Source: Picochlorum sp. 'celeri'
Taxonomy: Eukaryota; Chlorophyta; Trebouxiophyceae
Length of the DNA: 64,000 nt
Assembly: GCA_010909725.1 (NCBI GenBank)
Contig: JAACMV010000020.1
Span: 868,001 to 932,000 of the forward strand
Direction of reading: 5' to 3'
In this document: positions 29,347 through 39,317 of the stretch, piece after piece
How the letters are laid out: the number at the start of each line of letters is the position of its first letter
Numbering within the stretch: the first letter of the stretch is position 1
Notes under the pieces: generated by a model
Told to the model about the DNA's origin: nothing
Databases searched by the model: none
The model's input: the letters and a program-made list of their open reading frames with translations, nothing else
Program-made: the position numbers and the translations under genes

Positions 29347-30606
29347 ATGGAAGGATTGGTGAGGTCGGGGTTCAATCCACCAGGAGAAGCCGAGCCTGAT
29401 ACGCATCCCTTGGACATTCATCGTGATGGTAGTCGTAGTAAAAGTCAAGGTTGTGTTCAGGATAATGAGTCTCTCTTGGGGAGTGGGAGACGGGGAGGGA
29501 GTTCTTCGGTCTTGTTCGATAGCGATGGGCGGGTTGTTGTGACGGATCAGACGCCCACTGTGTTAACAAAGCTTCAGAAATGGGCTGATTATGAGTCTAT
29601 TGGCCAGCCAGTGTCTCCGACAATGTTCTTGCCGATGAAGACTCCCATGTCTAGGGAAATCATCGAGAATTGGTCACTGGAGGATCCGCCGAGGCATGTC
29701 TTGACGGTTCAGGAGTTGATAGAGTCTCAGAATAAGGTTCAACGGCGTGTTGGTATGATTATAGATCTGGCGAACCACGAGTGTCTGTATCAGGATGATC
29801 TGCCAGAGGGTGGGTTGGAGTATGCACATGTGCAGCTTGTTGCCAAGGTGTTGCCTTCAAAGGATGCGGTGGACGAGGTGGAGTGTGTCGCGAAGGAGTT
29901 TTGGTCGCGACATCCTGATCAGTATATTGCTATACATTGTGCGTATGGGTTCAATAGGACGGGGTTTATTGTGTGCTCGTATCTGTGTCAGGCCCATGGA
30001 ATGACTGTGGATGAGGCGCTTGCAAGTTTTGCAGAGGCTCGGCCGCCTGGGGTGAAGCATGGTAAATTTATAGATGAATTGTATGCGAGATATGGTGGGA
30101 CGCCACGGGTGGTGAGGAGTGTTGCGACGAGCCTGCTGAAAGCAGAGCTGGCATCCTGTCAAGGATGTGATGAGGAGGGTCCCCTCTCACACGGAGAGGA
30201 TGCCTGCATGGACTCGCTGCGCGAGGCCAGATCATCATCTCGGAATAAAGGGATATTGATGAGGAGTGCTCCATCGTCGATCCGGAGGAGTCATTCGGGA
30301 TCGAGGATGGCTCACTCGGATGAGTCTGAGTATTCGCGATCATACCATTCTGCGGGTGCATTGGAGAATGAAGAATTGGCTTGCATGGCAAAATCTTTAA
30401 AGTTTAGTACAACCATGAGGAGAGAAACAAGCCTTGGGTTGGCAAAAGCGTTGCATGACGATTTTGGTCAGCATGATTTTCACGCGGATGAGATTGAGGA
30501 GATTGCGAATAGGGCAAGGAGAGACATGCAGCATCGTCAACAGATTGATGATGATGATACTCGGGAACAAGAATGCGACAATCGTCGCATGTGTACAATA
30601 CTCTGA
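29347..30606 (+). CDS. RNA 5'-triphosphatase-like phosphatase with C-terminal CaaX box
   Basis: The 419-residue protein starts at the first ATG (29347); the frame continues upstream only from a TTG. Residues about 75-265 match the cysteine-phosphatase RNA triphosphatase domain of animal/plant capping enzymes: FLPMKTPM, VGMIIDLANHECLY, catalytic loop HCAYGFNRTGF (Cys about 198, Arg about 204), and FAEARPPGVKHGKFIDELYARYGG. No guanylyltransferase (KxDG) domain follows. The rest is a Ser-rich, then charged region ending in CTIL, a CaaX motif whose Leu predicts geranylgeranylation. It could be a separate capping triphosphatase or a DUSP11-like RNA phosphatase targeted to a membrane. It converges with the CID gene 55 nt away. 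Confidence 0.7.
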   Translation: MEGLVRSGFNPPGEAEPDTHPLDIHRDGSRSKSQGCVQDNESLLGSGRRGGSSSVLFDSDGRVVVTDQTPTVLTKLQKWADYESIGQPVSPTMFLPMKTPMSREIIENWSLEDPPRHVLTVQELIESQNKVQRRVGMIIDLANHECLYQDDLPEGGLEYAHVQLVAKVLPSKDAVDEVECVAKEFWSRHPDQYIAIHCAYGFNRTGFIVCSYLCQAHGMTVDEALASFAEARPPGVKHGKFIDELYARYGGTPRVVRSVATSLLKAELASCQGCDEEGPLSHGEDACMDSLREARSSSRNKGILMRSAPSSIRRSHSGSRMAHSDESEYSRSYHSAGALENEELACMAKSLKFSTTMRRETSLGLAKALHDDFGQHDFHADEIEEIANRARRDMQHRQQIDDDDTREQECDNRRMCTIL

Positions 30607-30661
30607 AAATTATATACATGTATATTACCGTAGTAGAAATTCGGGTCGCGACAATGGGTTA

Positions 30662-31237
30662 CTACTCCATATCAATGCTCTTCATGTATTCAACACGGGC
30701 ACTAGACTGCTGCATACGTGCCATCCTCTCCTCAAAGATGCTCTTTTGCACCTGATATGTGTCATCTGCATCAGGTGTTTTCACAGCATGGTCAAATCCT
30801 TTGTCTGTTGTGTGAAGAGATGCACCCAAGGTGTCCAGGACACCTACTCCCAGCACTCGTTCCGCTCGCCACAGCCTCAATATCCTGTTCACTTTATCGC
30901 CTTGCCCTTGGCGCGCTATACTCTTGAACGCATCTGCTATCGTGTCAACATGTCTCTCGAGTTCAGACGTGAGTCCCCGCATAAAGCGACTCGACCGGCG
31001 GTCAAACGTCGTTGAACGACCCCTGAGAACGCTACTCATACCATATACACAGCGCATCTTCTTCTCCGTGTTTAAATCCTTTTTAGATAGATATTCAATC
31101 ATGGTACTGCATATGATGCTCCCATAGTGGTAGCCACCGCCCTCTGCGAGTCTACCCACGAGGTCTTCTAATCTGTCTAATCGCGACCTTGTCGCCTTAT
31201 CCAACACTTTGAACCAAATATTTTGAAACTCATCCAT
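30662..31237 (-). CDS. CID (RPR) domain protein, possible RNA polymerase II CTD binder
   Basis: The 191-residue single-exon protein starts at ATG 31237. Residues about 1-130 form the eight-helix CID pattern: SIICSTMIEYLSKKDLNTEKK, RCVYGMSSVLRG, RFMRGLTSELERHVDTIADAFKS and VNRILRLWRAERVLG. That arrangement resembles the CID of U2SURP/SCAF-type and plant RRC1-type proteins. The C-terminus is a short charged tail. There are no RRM or SURP domains, so it is a minimal CID protein. CTD binding and a role in co-transcriptional processing are inferred from the fold. The neighbouring triphosphatase-like gene also concerns RNA. Confidence 0.65.
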   Translation of the reverse strand: MDEFQNIWFKVLDKATRSRLDRLEDLVGRLAEGGGYHYGSIICSTMIEYLSKKDLNTEKKMRCVYGMSSVLRGRSTTFDRRSSRFMRGLTSELERHVDTIADAFKSIARQGQGDKVNRILRLWRAERVLGVGVLDTLGASLHTTDKGFDHAVKTPDADDTYQVQKSIFEERMARMQQSSARVEYMKSIDME

Positions 31238-31609
31238 ATTAAGAAGTCATAGTATTTCATTAGTTATATATCTCAGGAGGGAGAAACGAACGAACAAAGA
31301 ATGATTCTGAGACGGTCCATTTGAATGCGGTTTCTGTAATTGAGAATATTATGTATAATATACATAATGTATTAATTACGAAATACCAGAGTTTCTCTGT
31401 ACAAATCTCATGGTGCCACGCGGGGTTTGCGTAGACTATTCATACCATCTTTGTGTATGAATAAAAATAACCTCTGTCTGGTCTTGGAGGGGGCGTGACC
31501 GGGTACCGCGGTAATACCCACCAACTGCCATGAAAGATTATTCCTACAGGAGTTTGATACATCGACTGCCGTGACCATCAGAGAATACAATACATTAGGT
31601 TAGTATATA
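31238..31609. promoter_or_regulatory. Divergent intergenic region, CID gene / STX16
   Basis: About 370 nt, AT-rich near 31340-31390 with ATTATGTAT/ATACATAAT inverted repeats (31348-31368, 3-nt spacer). The later half (31480-31520) is GC-richer. No other element was recognised. Confidence 0.45.
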
Positions 31610-32575
31610 ATGAATCAGAGCAGTGCCTCGCAGCAGCGGTCTGCGATGTTGGGGACAATCAGGAACAGGACTGACCAGTTTCTCAAGCTTCGGGAGAAGG
31701 GAAGGCGGTTGATGTCGACGACGACGACGACCAGTATTGGAGATGAGACGTCCAAGTTGCTTGCGACGGCGATGGGGATGTCGGATGTGGAGCTCGGGGA
31801 GGAGATGGGACATGTTCCTTGGTATGTGGAGATGCGGAATGAGATTCGTCAGGATATGGCATCTATACGGGAGTTGATGGAGGAGATACGGATACTGCAC
31901 GGGAAGGCGAGTTTGAATACATTTGATGATGCTAGAGATGACGAAGTTGCTGTGGAGGTGACGACGCAGCAGATTACAAAGTTGTTTAGAAAGTGTGAGA
32001 AGTCATTGCAAGATTTTAGCAGACGATTTGATGGCGTGTCCCGAGATTCTTTAGACGCAAAGGTCCAGAGTAACATGCAAAAGACATTGGCATTAGAGTT
32101 GCAGAAACTGTCTCTGGATTTTAGAAAGCAGCAAAAGACATACTTGGTGAGATTACGAGAAAGGGATGGAGGTGATAGTGTTGCTGCGAGTGCTCTGGAT
32201 TTGTTTGAATCTGGGAATGAAAATGACGCAACGTATGACCCTGGATTGTCAGAGTTGCAGTCTATGGCAGTGGCGTCGTCGTCAGCATTAGCTCAAGAAA
32301 GGGATAAGGAAGTGATGAAGATTATGACATCCATCCATGATTTGGCACAGATTATGAAAGATTTGTCCACGTTAGTCATCGAGCAAGGAACAGTACTCGA
32401 TAGAATTGACTATAATTTAGAGCAGACTTCCTCCATGGTTGATCAGGGCGTGTCTCAGTTGAAGAGAGCCGAGAAGGCGCAGAGAAGGGGGATTCTGGCC
32501 TCGTGTGTCCTGGTGTTGCTTGTGATGATTATTCTCATGTTTGTTGTGTTGGTGGTGAAGAGCTTGTTGGAGTGA
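31610..32575 (+). CDS. STX16: Syntaxin-16/TLG2-type Qa-SNARE (TGN)
   Basis: This trans-Golgi Qa-SNARE takes part in endosome-to-TGN fusion. The 321-residue single-exon protein begins with a short TTR-like region, RNRTDQFLKLREKGRR, typical of syntaxin-16. It has a helical bundle at about residues 70-190 and a SNARE motif at about 230-285 (HDLAQIMKDLSTLVIEQGTVLDRIDYNLE) with the zero-layer Gln in VIEQGT. Basic residues then precede a C-terminal TM helix. The stop lies 13 nt from the convergent stop of the next gene. Confidence 0.88.
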   Translation: MNQSSASQQRSAMLGTIRNRTDQFLKLREKGRRLMSTTTTTSIGDETSKLLATAMGMSDVELGEEMGHVPWYVEMRNEIRQDMASIRELMEEIRILHGKASLNTFDDARDDEVAVEVTTQQITKLFRKCEKSLQDFSRRFDGVSRDSLDAKVQSNMQKTLALELQKLSLDFRKQQKTYLVRLRERDGGDSVAASALDLFESGNENDATYDPGLSELQSMAVASSSALAQERDKEVMKIMTSIHDLAQIMKDLSTLVIEQGTVLDRIDYNLEQTSSMVDQGVSQLKRAEKAQRRGILASCVLVLLVMIILMFVVLVVKSLLE

Positions 32576-32588
32576 GAATCTTTATTTA

Positions 32589-34246
32589 TTAAAGCTGTAA
32601 ACAACTATATAGCATGAAAGCCATGAGGGTAAAGAAGGCGGTACTCCAAGGGTGGAACAATGAGGCATGACCACTGCCGTACGGGTCAAATGCACTGTAC
32701 ATGCAGAGCGTTGGTATATCAGCTTGCATGCATCGCACAGCCACCATGAGACCTGTCTCATTTGCAAACGTAGGTGATGATTCATATGAATAATTCGTGG
32801 TGGGATCTCCTGCGATTGTCCACAAAGTGGACCCGCTACTACCTTGAATTGCATTCAGTCCATTCTTTCCAGTCACAAACACCCTCCCATAGAATGTCGA
32901 CGGGAGACCGATTGGATCAAGCCGAGCTGACCAAACTTCGGATCCATCTGACATCTTTTTGCCGACCAAGTACGTCTGCATACACGCATCATGTTTGTGT
33001 TAGACATACCAATAAGAGAGACAACCATTCCATGCATGGCATACCTCTGATGTGGGATTCTCACCCACATTCCAATTTGTTCTATTTGCCCAATAGTAGA
33101 ACATTTCGATATCAGGGGAGTTGTCGACTGTTGGAGCTGTCAATTCGACGTCTAACAGGGACGTTTCTGGGAATCGAGATCGCCAAAGTGTCTCTGGTGG
33201 TGCTGCAATTGATGGAATCACCTTTGTGAGGGGCATGATATCATCACGAATCGTGTTATCAAACATGACGCACCAGTAGTATTTGTTTCATTAAATGCCA
33301 ACATGACGAAGCGCTGGAATCCCCAATTGTTTGCATTCAACAGGATCCTATCAGATGCATCCAGGAGAGGGTGTTTTGGAACATATCTCATGTGTGTGAT
33401 ATTTGCCCCCTGCCCAGTCCCAACGCTGCCTTCCAATGAGACTTGCGTCTTCCAAATAACGGATCCATCGTCCCAGTCCAAAAGCTGCAGCTTATTTGCC
33501 CTAGAGTACAAGAGACCCTCCCGTGTCCCCTCTATGGCTTCTACAGCATATGATGCTGAATCGGCCTGAGACAAGGGAAGGACATCAGTCGCATTCTGAA
33601 GCCACAACAAGGATCCATCGACAGCATTTATTGTTGCCAGAACAGTGGGTCGAATGACTGCAGGGAAGTAAGGGCTGACGATCGGTTGGCCTTGCAAAAT
33701 CAATCCTAGGTGATTGTTCCAACCACTGACATACTGCAAACTATTATTCACTGGGATGGGCCATTGCCACTTGGGCGTGCCATCCACCCCATCAAGCGCA
33801 ATGAGAATACCAGGCACTTGGACAAATGCCAAGTTAATGTCATTGTCAATAAACTGCTGCGGGTTCGCTGAGAAAACCCCACGACCAACCTGGTCTTCTT
33901 CGGTAAAAGGCAGCACAGCGTCCCATATTCTTCTACCTGCATAGTCAAAATACGCGCCGTGAATACATTTTCACACCTTTTCGCGAGGGAATAGCACCAC
34001 ACACTGACCATTTACGATGCTAAGACCATCGACAGCCCAATTGCCGTTGGCAGTTCTGCTCAGAACAGCTACCCGCTCATCTCCAGGTGCTGTGCCTTTT
34101 AATATAGGTGGAACAAATGGTGAATTATATGGAGAATATCCATCATTTGCATCAAACATCCATTTCAGATGACCTCCAGTTACTCTGCAGTCTGCCACGG
34201 AAAACAGTAGGGAAAGCAGCACTGCAACAACAGCCTTCATTCCCAT
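32589..34246 (-). CDS. Secretory-pathway PQQ-like beta-propeller protein
   Basis: Exons are 33975-34246, 33274-33932, 33045-33202 and 32589-32975 (491 aa). Phases agree; introns 2 and 3 (71 and 69 nt; GTGCGT, GTATGC donors) are secure. The first (33933-33974) is short at 42 nt and its exact ends are uncertain. The N-terminus is a signal peptide (KAVVAVLLSLLFSVADC). Repeated propeller blades of the form ALDGVDGTPKWQWP, AVDGSLLWLQNA, WDDGSVIWKTQV and SDGSEVWSA follow the quinoprotein pattern. Several N-x-S/T sites are present. The C-terminal hydrophobic stretch (AFFTLMAFMLYSCLQL) is at the very end, as in GPI-anchor signals or a tail anchor. PQQ binding is not implied; function is unknown. Confidence 0.65.
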
Positions 34247-34524
34247 CGAGACTCACTTTTTATGTACACATATAAATAAAGAATTGAACTTTTCAATATA
34301 AATCTCAATTCTGGGTCATACCATGAGGGTCGTAGATCAACGCGTCCCTGTCGACACTGTCGACTCGACAGGTACCTGACTTCCAGACGGTTGCAACTGG
34401 ATTCATCCGAGTGAGAAGAAGCACTCCTACTCTTCAAGACACCTCCAAGCATCGGCAGAGCCATGAAGAGACTGTAGGTTGATTGCATAGTTTCATAAAA
34501 CCGTATTACAGATTATTATGCTCA

Positions 34525-36297
34525 TTATTTCCAAAATGACAACTTTTCAAACCCCAAAGATTTTGCCTTCTCGCTAGACTCTGCCAAGGTCTTTTTGGCA
34601 CGCTTCAAATTTCTACCGATACTCTTCCGCCGCTGCCTGAGCTGCTGACGCGCTGCCTTTTGTCGAGACTGCCACCACGTGATAGTATTTGAGCCTCTCA
34701 TAGGAGGAGGGGCTGTTTTCAAGCCCAGGTTATCCAATTCTTCGCTGAGCTGTGCTTCTGTGAATCCTCCTGCTTCAGAGGTGCCAGAGCGAGCAATCTG
34801 CTTCTGTAACCAGCCATCGTCAGCAGTAGTAACCTTGGCCGCCGTTCTTCCAATTGAATCCACAGTGGATGTCATTGTTGCCATAAAGGAAGAATCAAAC
34901 CATGGGTGGGACAGAGCTGCTGTGGCTGTGATCCTATCAGCTGGCTCTTTCTGAACCAACTTGACAGCCAAATCCCAGCCTCCCCCTCCCAAAGCATCCA
35001 ACGTCTGAAATCCTTCCACCCACTCCTTGGCACCTTTCTTCTCCATCGAGCGTCTCCATGCGCGCAGATCCCCATTGAACTTGTCTCCGAGAGTTTTATT
35101 GAATGCAATCAACCCGTTATCAGTCCTGAGTGGTTGGAATGCCATCTGCAGCAACGTGATACCAGCACTGTACATATCAAATTTGTCTGGACCGTTCAAC
35201 TGCCAAAGAACAGGTGATAAAAATGCTGCCACTGGCTGAGGAGGTGCTCTCGGGGTCTGCGCACTCATCACATACTGCTCTGGTGGAGCATATCGCGGAT
35301 CTAATAAATACTGATTCGGGACATAATTAATTCCCACTCTCAAATCCGCAGCTGCTCCAAAATCAATCAGCTTAAATCTGTTATCTTTCTCCGCAAGGAC
35401 ACAATTCTGAGGCTTGAAATCCCTGTGGACGATGCCAACATTGTGACACGCCCTCAGCCCTTCCAAGACTTGTTTCATAATCACCCGAATAGCTGCTGCT
35501 CGCCTGTTCGGCCCGGGCAACACACTCAATGATTTTCCAAATAAAACTTCCTCTGTATTACGTGGAAACTCTCTTGATTTCATCAAATCTGCCAGAGTTT
35601 TATTCCCCTCAAACTCCCACATGAGCCACAATGGATCCCCTGGACGAGGATCTGGGCCATCTGGAAACGCAGTAACATACGTCGCCGCAATCTCTGGAGA
35701 TGCTCTCATAATCCTCTCATTCATCCACACCTCCGCTTCACCAAACTCTATCGCCTTCTTCAAAATGATTGGCTTGTCACTCTCCACCAACCGCCCTGAA
35801 TACACAGACCCAAACCCACCACTTGCAATCTTCCTGCCAACCTTGACATCATCGATACAATACACTGGAGTCGTTACCCTCTGCAGAGGAGCTAAAAAAT
35901 ATGTGTCCACCATACCCTGAAGAACGCCTGGCTTTGAAAACAGATACGACAAACTAGCTGCAAGAAGCAAGAGGCCCTGGGGCGAGAGCACTCTCTGCTC
36001 CATTCGAAGCACAGGATCCAAGGTACTCCGATACACTATATCCCCACAATTCATCGAAGAACAAGGAAGAACTACAGGCTCGTACGCAAACGTGAATAAC
36101 GCTGACATGCCATGTTGACATGTGTCGTGGATAGAACTCAGAATGTCTGGCGATATCACAGCCTGCCGCACATGAGCATTCCTTTTTGAAAATTGTTTTC
36201 TTTCAAGAGAAGAACGATGCCATCCCTTTGCCCCTGTCAGGCAAGACATGGCAGCAGAACGAGGGCACGCATGTCTCGTACTTGGAAGTAACTCCAT
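34525..36297 (-). CDS. STN7: STN7/STT7-type thylakoid state-transition protein kinase
   Basis: This kinase phosphorylates LHCII when plastoquinone is reduced, driving state transitions. The 590-residue single-exon gene has a basic N-terminus that fits a plastid transit peptide. A CxxxxC pair (LPCSSMNCGD, Cys about 79 and 84) then precedes a single TM helix near residues 108-121, the arrangement of the lumenal redox cysteines of STN7. The kinase domain begins near 150. The glycine loop is ASGGFGSVYSG, with HRDFKPQN and DFGAAADLRVGINY. Family signatures are DPRYAPPEQYVMSAQTP, SPVLWQLNGPDKFDMYSAGI and GGFTEAQL near the end. The paralogue STN8 is the main alternative; the Cys pair favours STN7. 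Confidence 0.85.
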   Translation of the reverse strand: MELLPSTRHACPRSAAMSCLTGAKGWHRSSLERKQFSKRNAHVRQAVISPDILSSIHDTCQHGMSALFTFAYEPVVLPCSSMNCGDIVYRSTLDPVLRMEQRVLSPQGLLLLAASLSYLFSKPGVLQGMVDTYFLAPLQRVTTPVYCIDDVKVGRKIASGGFGSVYSGRLVESDKPIILKKAIEFGEAEVWMNERIMRASPEIAATYVTAFPDGPDPRPGDPLWLMWEFEGNKTLADLMKSREFPRNTEEVLFGKSLSVLPGPNRRAAAIRVIMKQVLEGLRACHNVGIVHRDFKPQNCVLAEKDNRFKLIDFGAAADLRVGINYVPNQYLLDPRYAPPEQYVMSAQTPRAPPQPVAAFLSPVLWQLNGPDKFDMYSAGITLLQMAFQPLRTDNGLIAFNKTLGDKFNGDLRAWRRSMEKKGAKEWVEGFQTLDALGGGGWDLAVKLVQKEPADRITATAALSHPWFDSSFMATMTSTVDSIGRTAAKVTTADDGWLQKQIARSGTSEAGGFTEAQLSEELDNLGLKTAPPPMRGSNTITWWQSRQKAARQQLRQRRKSIGRNLKRAKKTLAESSEKAKSLGFEKLSFWK

Positions 36298-36420
36298 TCT
36301 CTACTCAATAAAATCCATAAAATAAATAGCAAAATAATAAAATATCAGATATCCTCATCACAGAGGATCGTGGCGTATTTATATCTTCAGCCGCTATCAA
36401 TTCTTATCGGAGTCGAAGAG

Positions 36421-36475
36421 CCCCATGGGGACACATGGCCTTGTCTGGCACCCATCAATAGGATCTTGATGGGTG
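36421..36475. repeat. Inverted repeats in STN7-Mpv17 divergent promoter
   Basis: CCCCATGGGG (36421-36430) is a perfect palindrome. CACCCATCAA (36449-36458) and TTGATGGGTG (36466-36475) form a perfect 10-bp inverted repeat with a 7-nt spacer. Both lie in the 227-nt region between divergent starts, about 50-125 nt from either gene. Confidence 0.75.
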
Positions 36476-36524
36476 GCACTCCGCTCTCATAACACAGACT
36501 ATATACCTCTAAATTGTATCTGTG

Positions 36525-37179
36525 ATGGCACCGCAGGATGGTGGCAGGAAGCAGACAAGGTCGTTGCTTGTTCTGGTATGGAGGGCATACCTGAACAAAC
36601 TTCAAAAGGATCCTCTCTTGACAAAGGTACGATGCGGGCTGAACGATTCCTTTTATGTCATAAACTAATGGGGTGTTGATGATGTGTCTGTAGTCTCTGA
36701 CGGCGGGTGTGTTGAATGGACTGTCAAATGTGGTTGCTCAGAAAACAAGAGGTCACCACAACAAACGTCATGTGTCGTGGCACATGGTCATGAAATATGT
36801 GGCATTTGGCATCGTATGGGCTGGTCCATCGGTTCATTATTGGCAGAATGCACTAGAACGACTGGTTCCTCGTAGGCGGGGAGAATCTCGAACAGCATGG
36901 GCTCTTCGCAAGACAATCATTGATCAACTTGTCTATGGCCCTGTTGCCAACATTGTATTTTTATCCTTCATCGGGCACGTCATTGAACAGAAGAATTTCA
37001 AAGATACTATACAGAAGGTGAAAAAAGAATATGCGCATGTTCAAATGAAAGGTTTTGCCATATGGCCTATTGCAAGTCTGATTAATCAGTTTTATGTTCC
37101 CTTGTCATTGCGAGTTTTGTGGCTCAACTCCGTGTCATTCGGATGGTCCACATTCCTCATGCTTCGTGCGAAAAGATAG
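36525..37179 (+). CDS. Mpv17/PMP22-family membrane protein
   Basis: This small four-helix membrane protein is of a kind found in peroxisomal or mitochondrial inner membranes. Exons are 36525-36626 and 36694-37179 (195 aa). The 67-nt intron (GTACGA...CTGTAG) has an ACTAAT box. The family order is visible: WRAYLNKLQKDPLLTKSLTAG at the start, GPSVHYWQNALER, KTIIDQLVYGPVANI, and FAIWPIASLINQFYVPLSLRVLW. The conserved W..W.. and YVP motifs are intact. Organelle and transport role cannot be decided. Its stop is 18 nt from the convergent ABC gene stop. Confidence 0.85.
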
Positions 37180-37197
37180 AATTATATGTAATATATA

Positions 37198-38443
37198 TTA
37201 GCGAATTACAGCGTTGCTGCTCAGCTTCATGCTTGATGATATTCTGCCAGCTTTCCACCCATTATTCCATTCAGCTCTTGCCTGCTCACCAGACCCTTTG
37301 TCTCCGTCGTACGTCACCTTCACAGGTCCTTCAACAGCTTCTCTTTCTGCTTTTTCTTTCCTCAGCCACCCTTCTACCAGACCAAGAAGCTTGCCCTGTT
37401 GCAGTTCTGGAATTGTGCGTGCCTCCTCAAACAGCCTCAACTGCCCTTGTGCGACATACATCACATGGGAGGGCCACGATTCCAATCCATCAAATATGTG
37501 CGTCGCGTAGATAATCGTCGCATTTCTTGATGCACATTCTTCTTTTAAGAAATTCATCAAATCCGCCCTACCAAGGACATCCAAATCAACAGTAATCTCA
37601 TCCAAGAGGAGGACATCAAATGGCTTGAGCAGACCCATCGCAATCTGCACCCTCCTCCTCTGACCATCTGATACAAGATGCATTCTCCACTCTGGATCTA
37701 TATCCAACACATTGATGAGCCGCTCCAATCGTTTCGGGTCCACATCAGGCATGCTATGCAGCATTTGCCTAGCTGGAATATCTCCCTACATGTCATGTAT
37801 TTGCGATATCATCTCTTGGTGATGATGTACAGTAATTACATATCATACACGTACTGCAAGTGGAATGGAGTATCCAGCAAATGCAATATCCCGCTCCCAG
37901 TTGCCCCCAACATATGCAAGAGACCCAGAGGAAGTCAAACCAGTCGAGTGAAACGGGGACATTCCCAATACCTGCACAGCTCCAGCAGACACCATATGCT
38001 TCCCAGCTAATACTTTCAACAGCGTCGTCTTACCAGCCCCATTTGGCCCGATCAGAAGCACCGTTGCCCCTCGTGCAATGTCTATACTCAAGTTCTCAAC
38101 CACAGCTTGGCGATTCGACAATGGCCGTCCATCTGCGATCAATAATCACCCATTTTACCGTGTAATATATCAAAAATATTCATATGAACACCAATGTACC
38201 TATATCGCAGTACCAGAAGCTGAGATTATTTGTTCGAACTGCTGGCACGTCCTCTTGCACTGCGACTTCTGAAGGGGAGGATTTCTTACGTGCACCCTCT
38301 GACACACACACATTTTTGTTGACATGTGTTCCAGACCCGGAACCCAACCGATCAAACAGACTGGAGGAGGTGGGCAGGACGTCGTGCTGAGCTGCTTCCA
38401 GCCCAGAACCGTTCTTATGGGTCACACTCACAGGAACGGGCAT
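37198..38443 (-). CDS. Soluble ABC ATPase, CAF16/ABCI-type
   Basis: Exons are 38200-38443, 37855-38132 and 37198-37785 (369 aa), with introns of 67 and 69 nt. A 75-residue N-terminal extension with Ser-rich, charged sequence precedes the ATPase. Walker A is GPNGAGKTT, the signature is the characteristic VSDGQRRRVQIAMGLL, and Walker B is VLLLDEITVDLD. The SDGQ form and RRRVQI are typical of yeast Caf16 and plant ABCI19-21. There are no TM helices, so it is not a transporter on its own. Caf16 associates with CCR4-NOT in yeast and plant ABCIs bind ER or cytosolic partners; the role here is inferred only. Confidence 0.85.
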
Positions 38444-38639
38444 GACTGGATACTACTACTAATGAAGAATAATAATTAAGATGTTCAGAATGTATAGCAA
38501 TTGAGGTGCCTTGGTCAATACGTTGTGGTTATGATATCAATGCCATCCCTCAGGACTTTTTTTTGAAACACACATGTGTGTATGCTGTAATCCACACTAA
38601 TGCTTTTGTGTTGTGCATCTACTGATATGTTATAATCGA

Positions 38640-39137
38640 TCAAATGAAGGGCCTTGCCGTGTCTGGAGTCGCTGGACCATCACCATTCTCTGCTATACGA
38701 GGCACATTCCTATATCGTTCCATCTTTTGCTGCAAGACAGACTTGATCTGCCAGGCAGAGGTGCTCTCCAAGGCATCCTCCACAGCAGCTGCCAACTCGT
38801 TGCCAGCGCGAGCATGTTCATTCGCTTGTCGTAATTTCTCTTCAATCTCATCTATGCGCTCCTGGAGGCCTGCGATATTGTCTTGCTGGGCATACTTTTC
38901 ATGATACCGCACCAACGAGAGACCCACAAGACCTGCTGCCAGACCAAGGTTTACGAGGTGATGGGAGTTTCTCTTCACATGTCTCTGAATTTTCACAGTC
39001 CATGGAGCATTCTTCCTCTGTTCAATTGCTTCAATACGCTTTAAAGCTTCTTCTGAGTCTTTGAGAAGAGCATCTACGTCAACTGGAGAAGTTGGCTTGC
39101 CGATCCCGGTCTTTTGGCCATTGTCCTTTGCGGACAT
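38640..39137 (-). CDS. TM/coiled-coil protein, unknown
   Basis: A 165-residue ORF from the first ATG (39137), a few nucleotides inside an open frame that extends further upstream only from a TTG. It has an acidic N-terminus with a helical segment (DALLKDSEEALKRIEAIEQ), a hydrophobic helix near residues 64-80 (LVNLGLAAGLVGLSLV), then a coiled coil (residues about 92-130). It resembles small single-TM organelle proteins but no family was recognised. Divergent from PRP16 by 180 nt. Confidence 0.5.
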   Translation of the reverse strand: MSAKDNGQKTGIGKPTSPVDVDALLKDSEEALKRIEAIEQRKNAPWTVKIQRHVKRNSHHLVNLGLAAGLVGLSLVRYHEKYAQQDNIAGLQERIDEIEEKLRQANEHARAGNELAAAVEDALESTSAWQIKSVLQQKMERYRNVPRIAENGDGPATPDTARPFI

Positions 39138-39317
39138 GATATGACGTACACGTTTGATGATTTTATTATGTTTTTCAACCAACGATCTGGGAGAATATTC
39201 AAAATGAAAGATTTGAAATGCAGGAGAGTTTTAATGTCCCATTCAAGGAATTTTCATGCATCTCCTATGCAATGTGAGTACTGGATGCCACATAGCCTGC
39301 ATAATTAAATTATTAAA

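Noticed and set aside
29360..29385. tRNA-like B box GGGTTCAATCC
   Set aside because: It lies inside a well-supported reading frame, and no A box or 7-bp acceptor stem could be built around it.
34237..34488. Minus-strand ORF of 83 codons upstream of the PQQ gene
   Set aside because: Overlaps the PQQ start region, has no recognised family, and probably is 5' UTR sequence.
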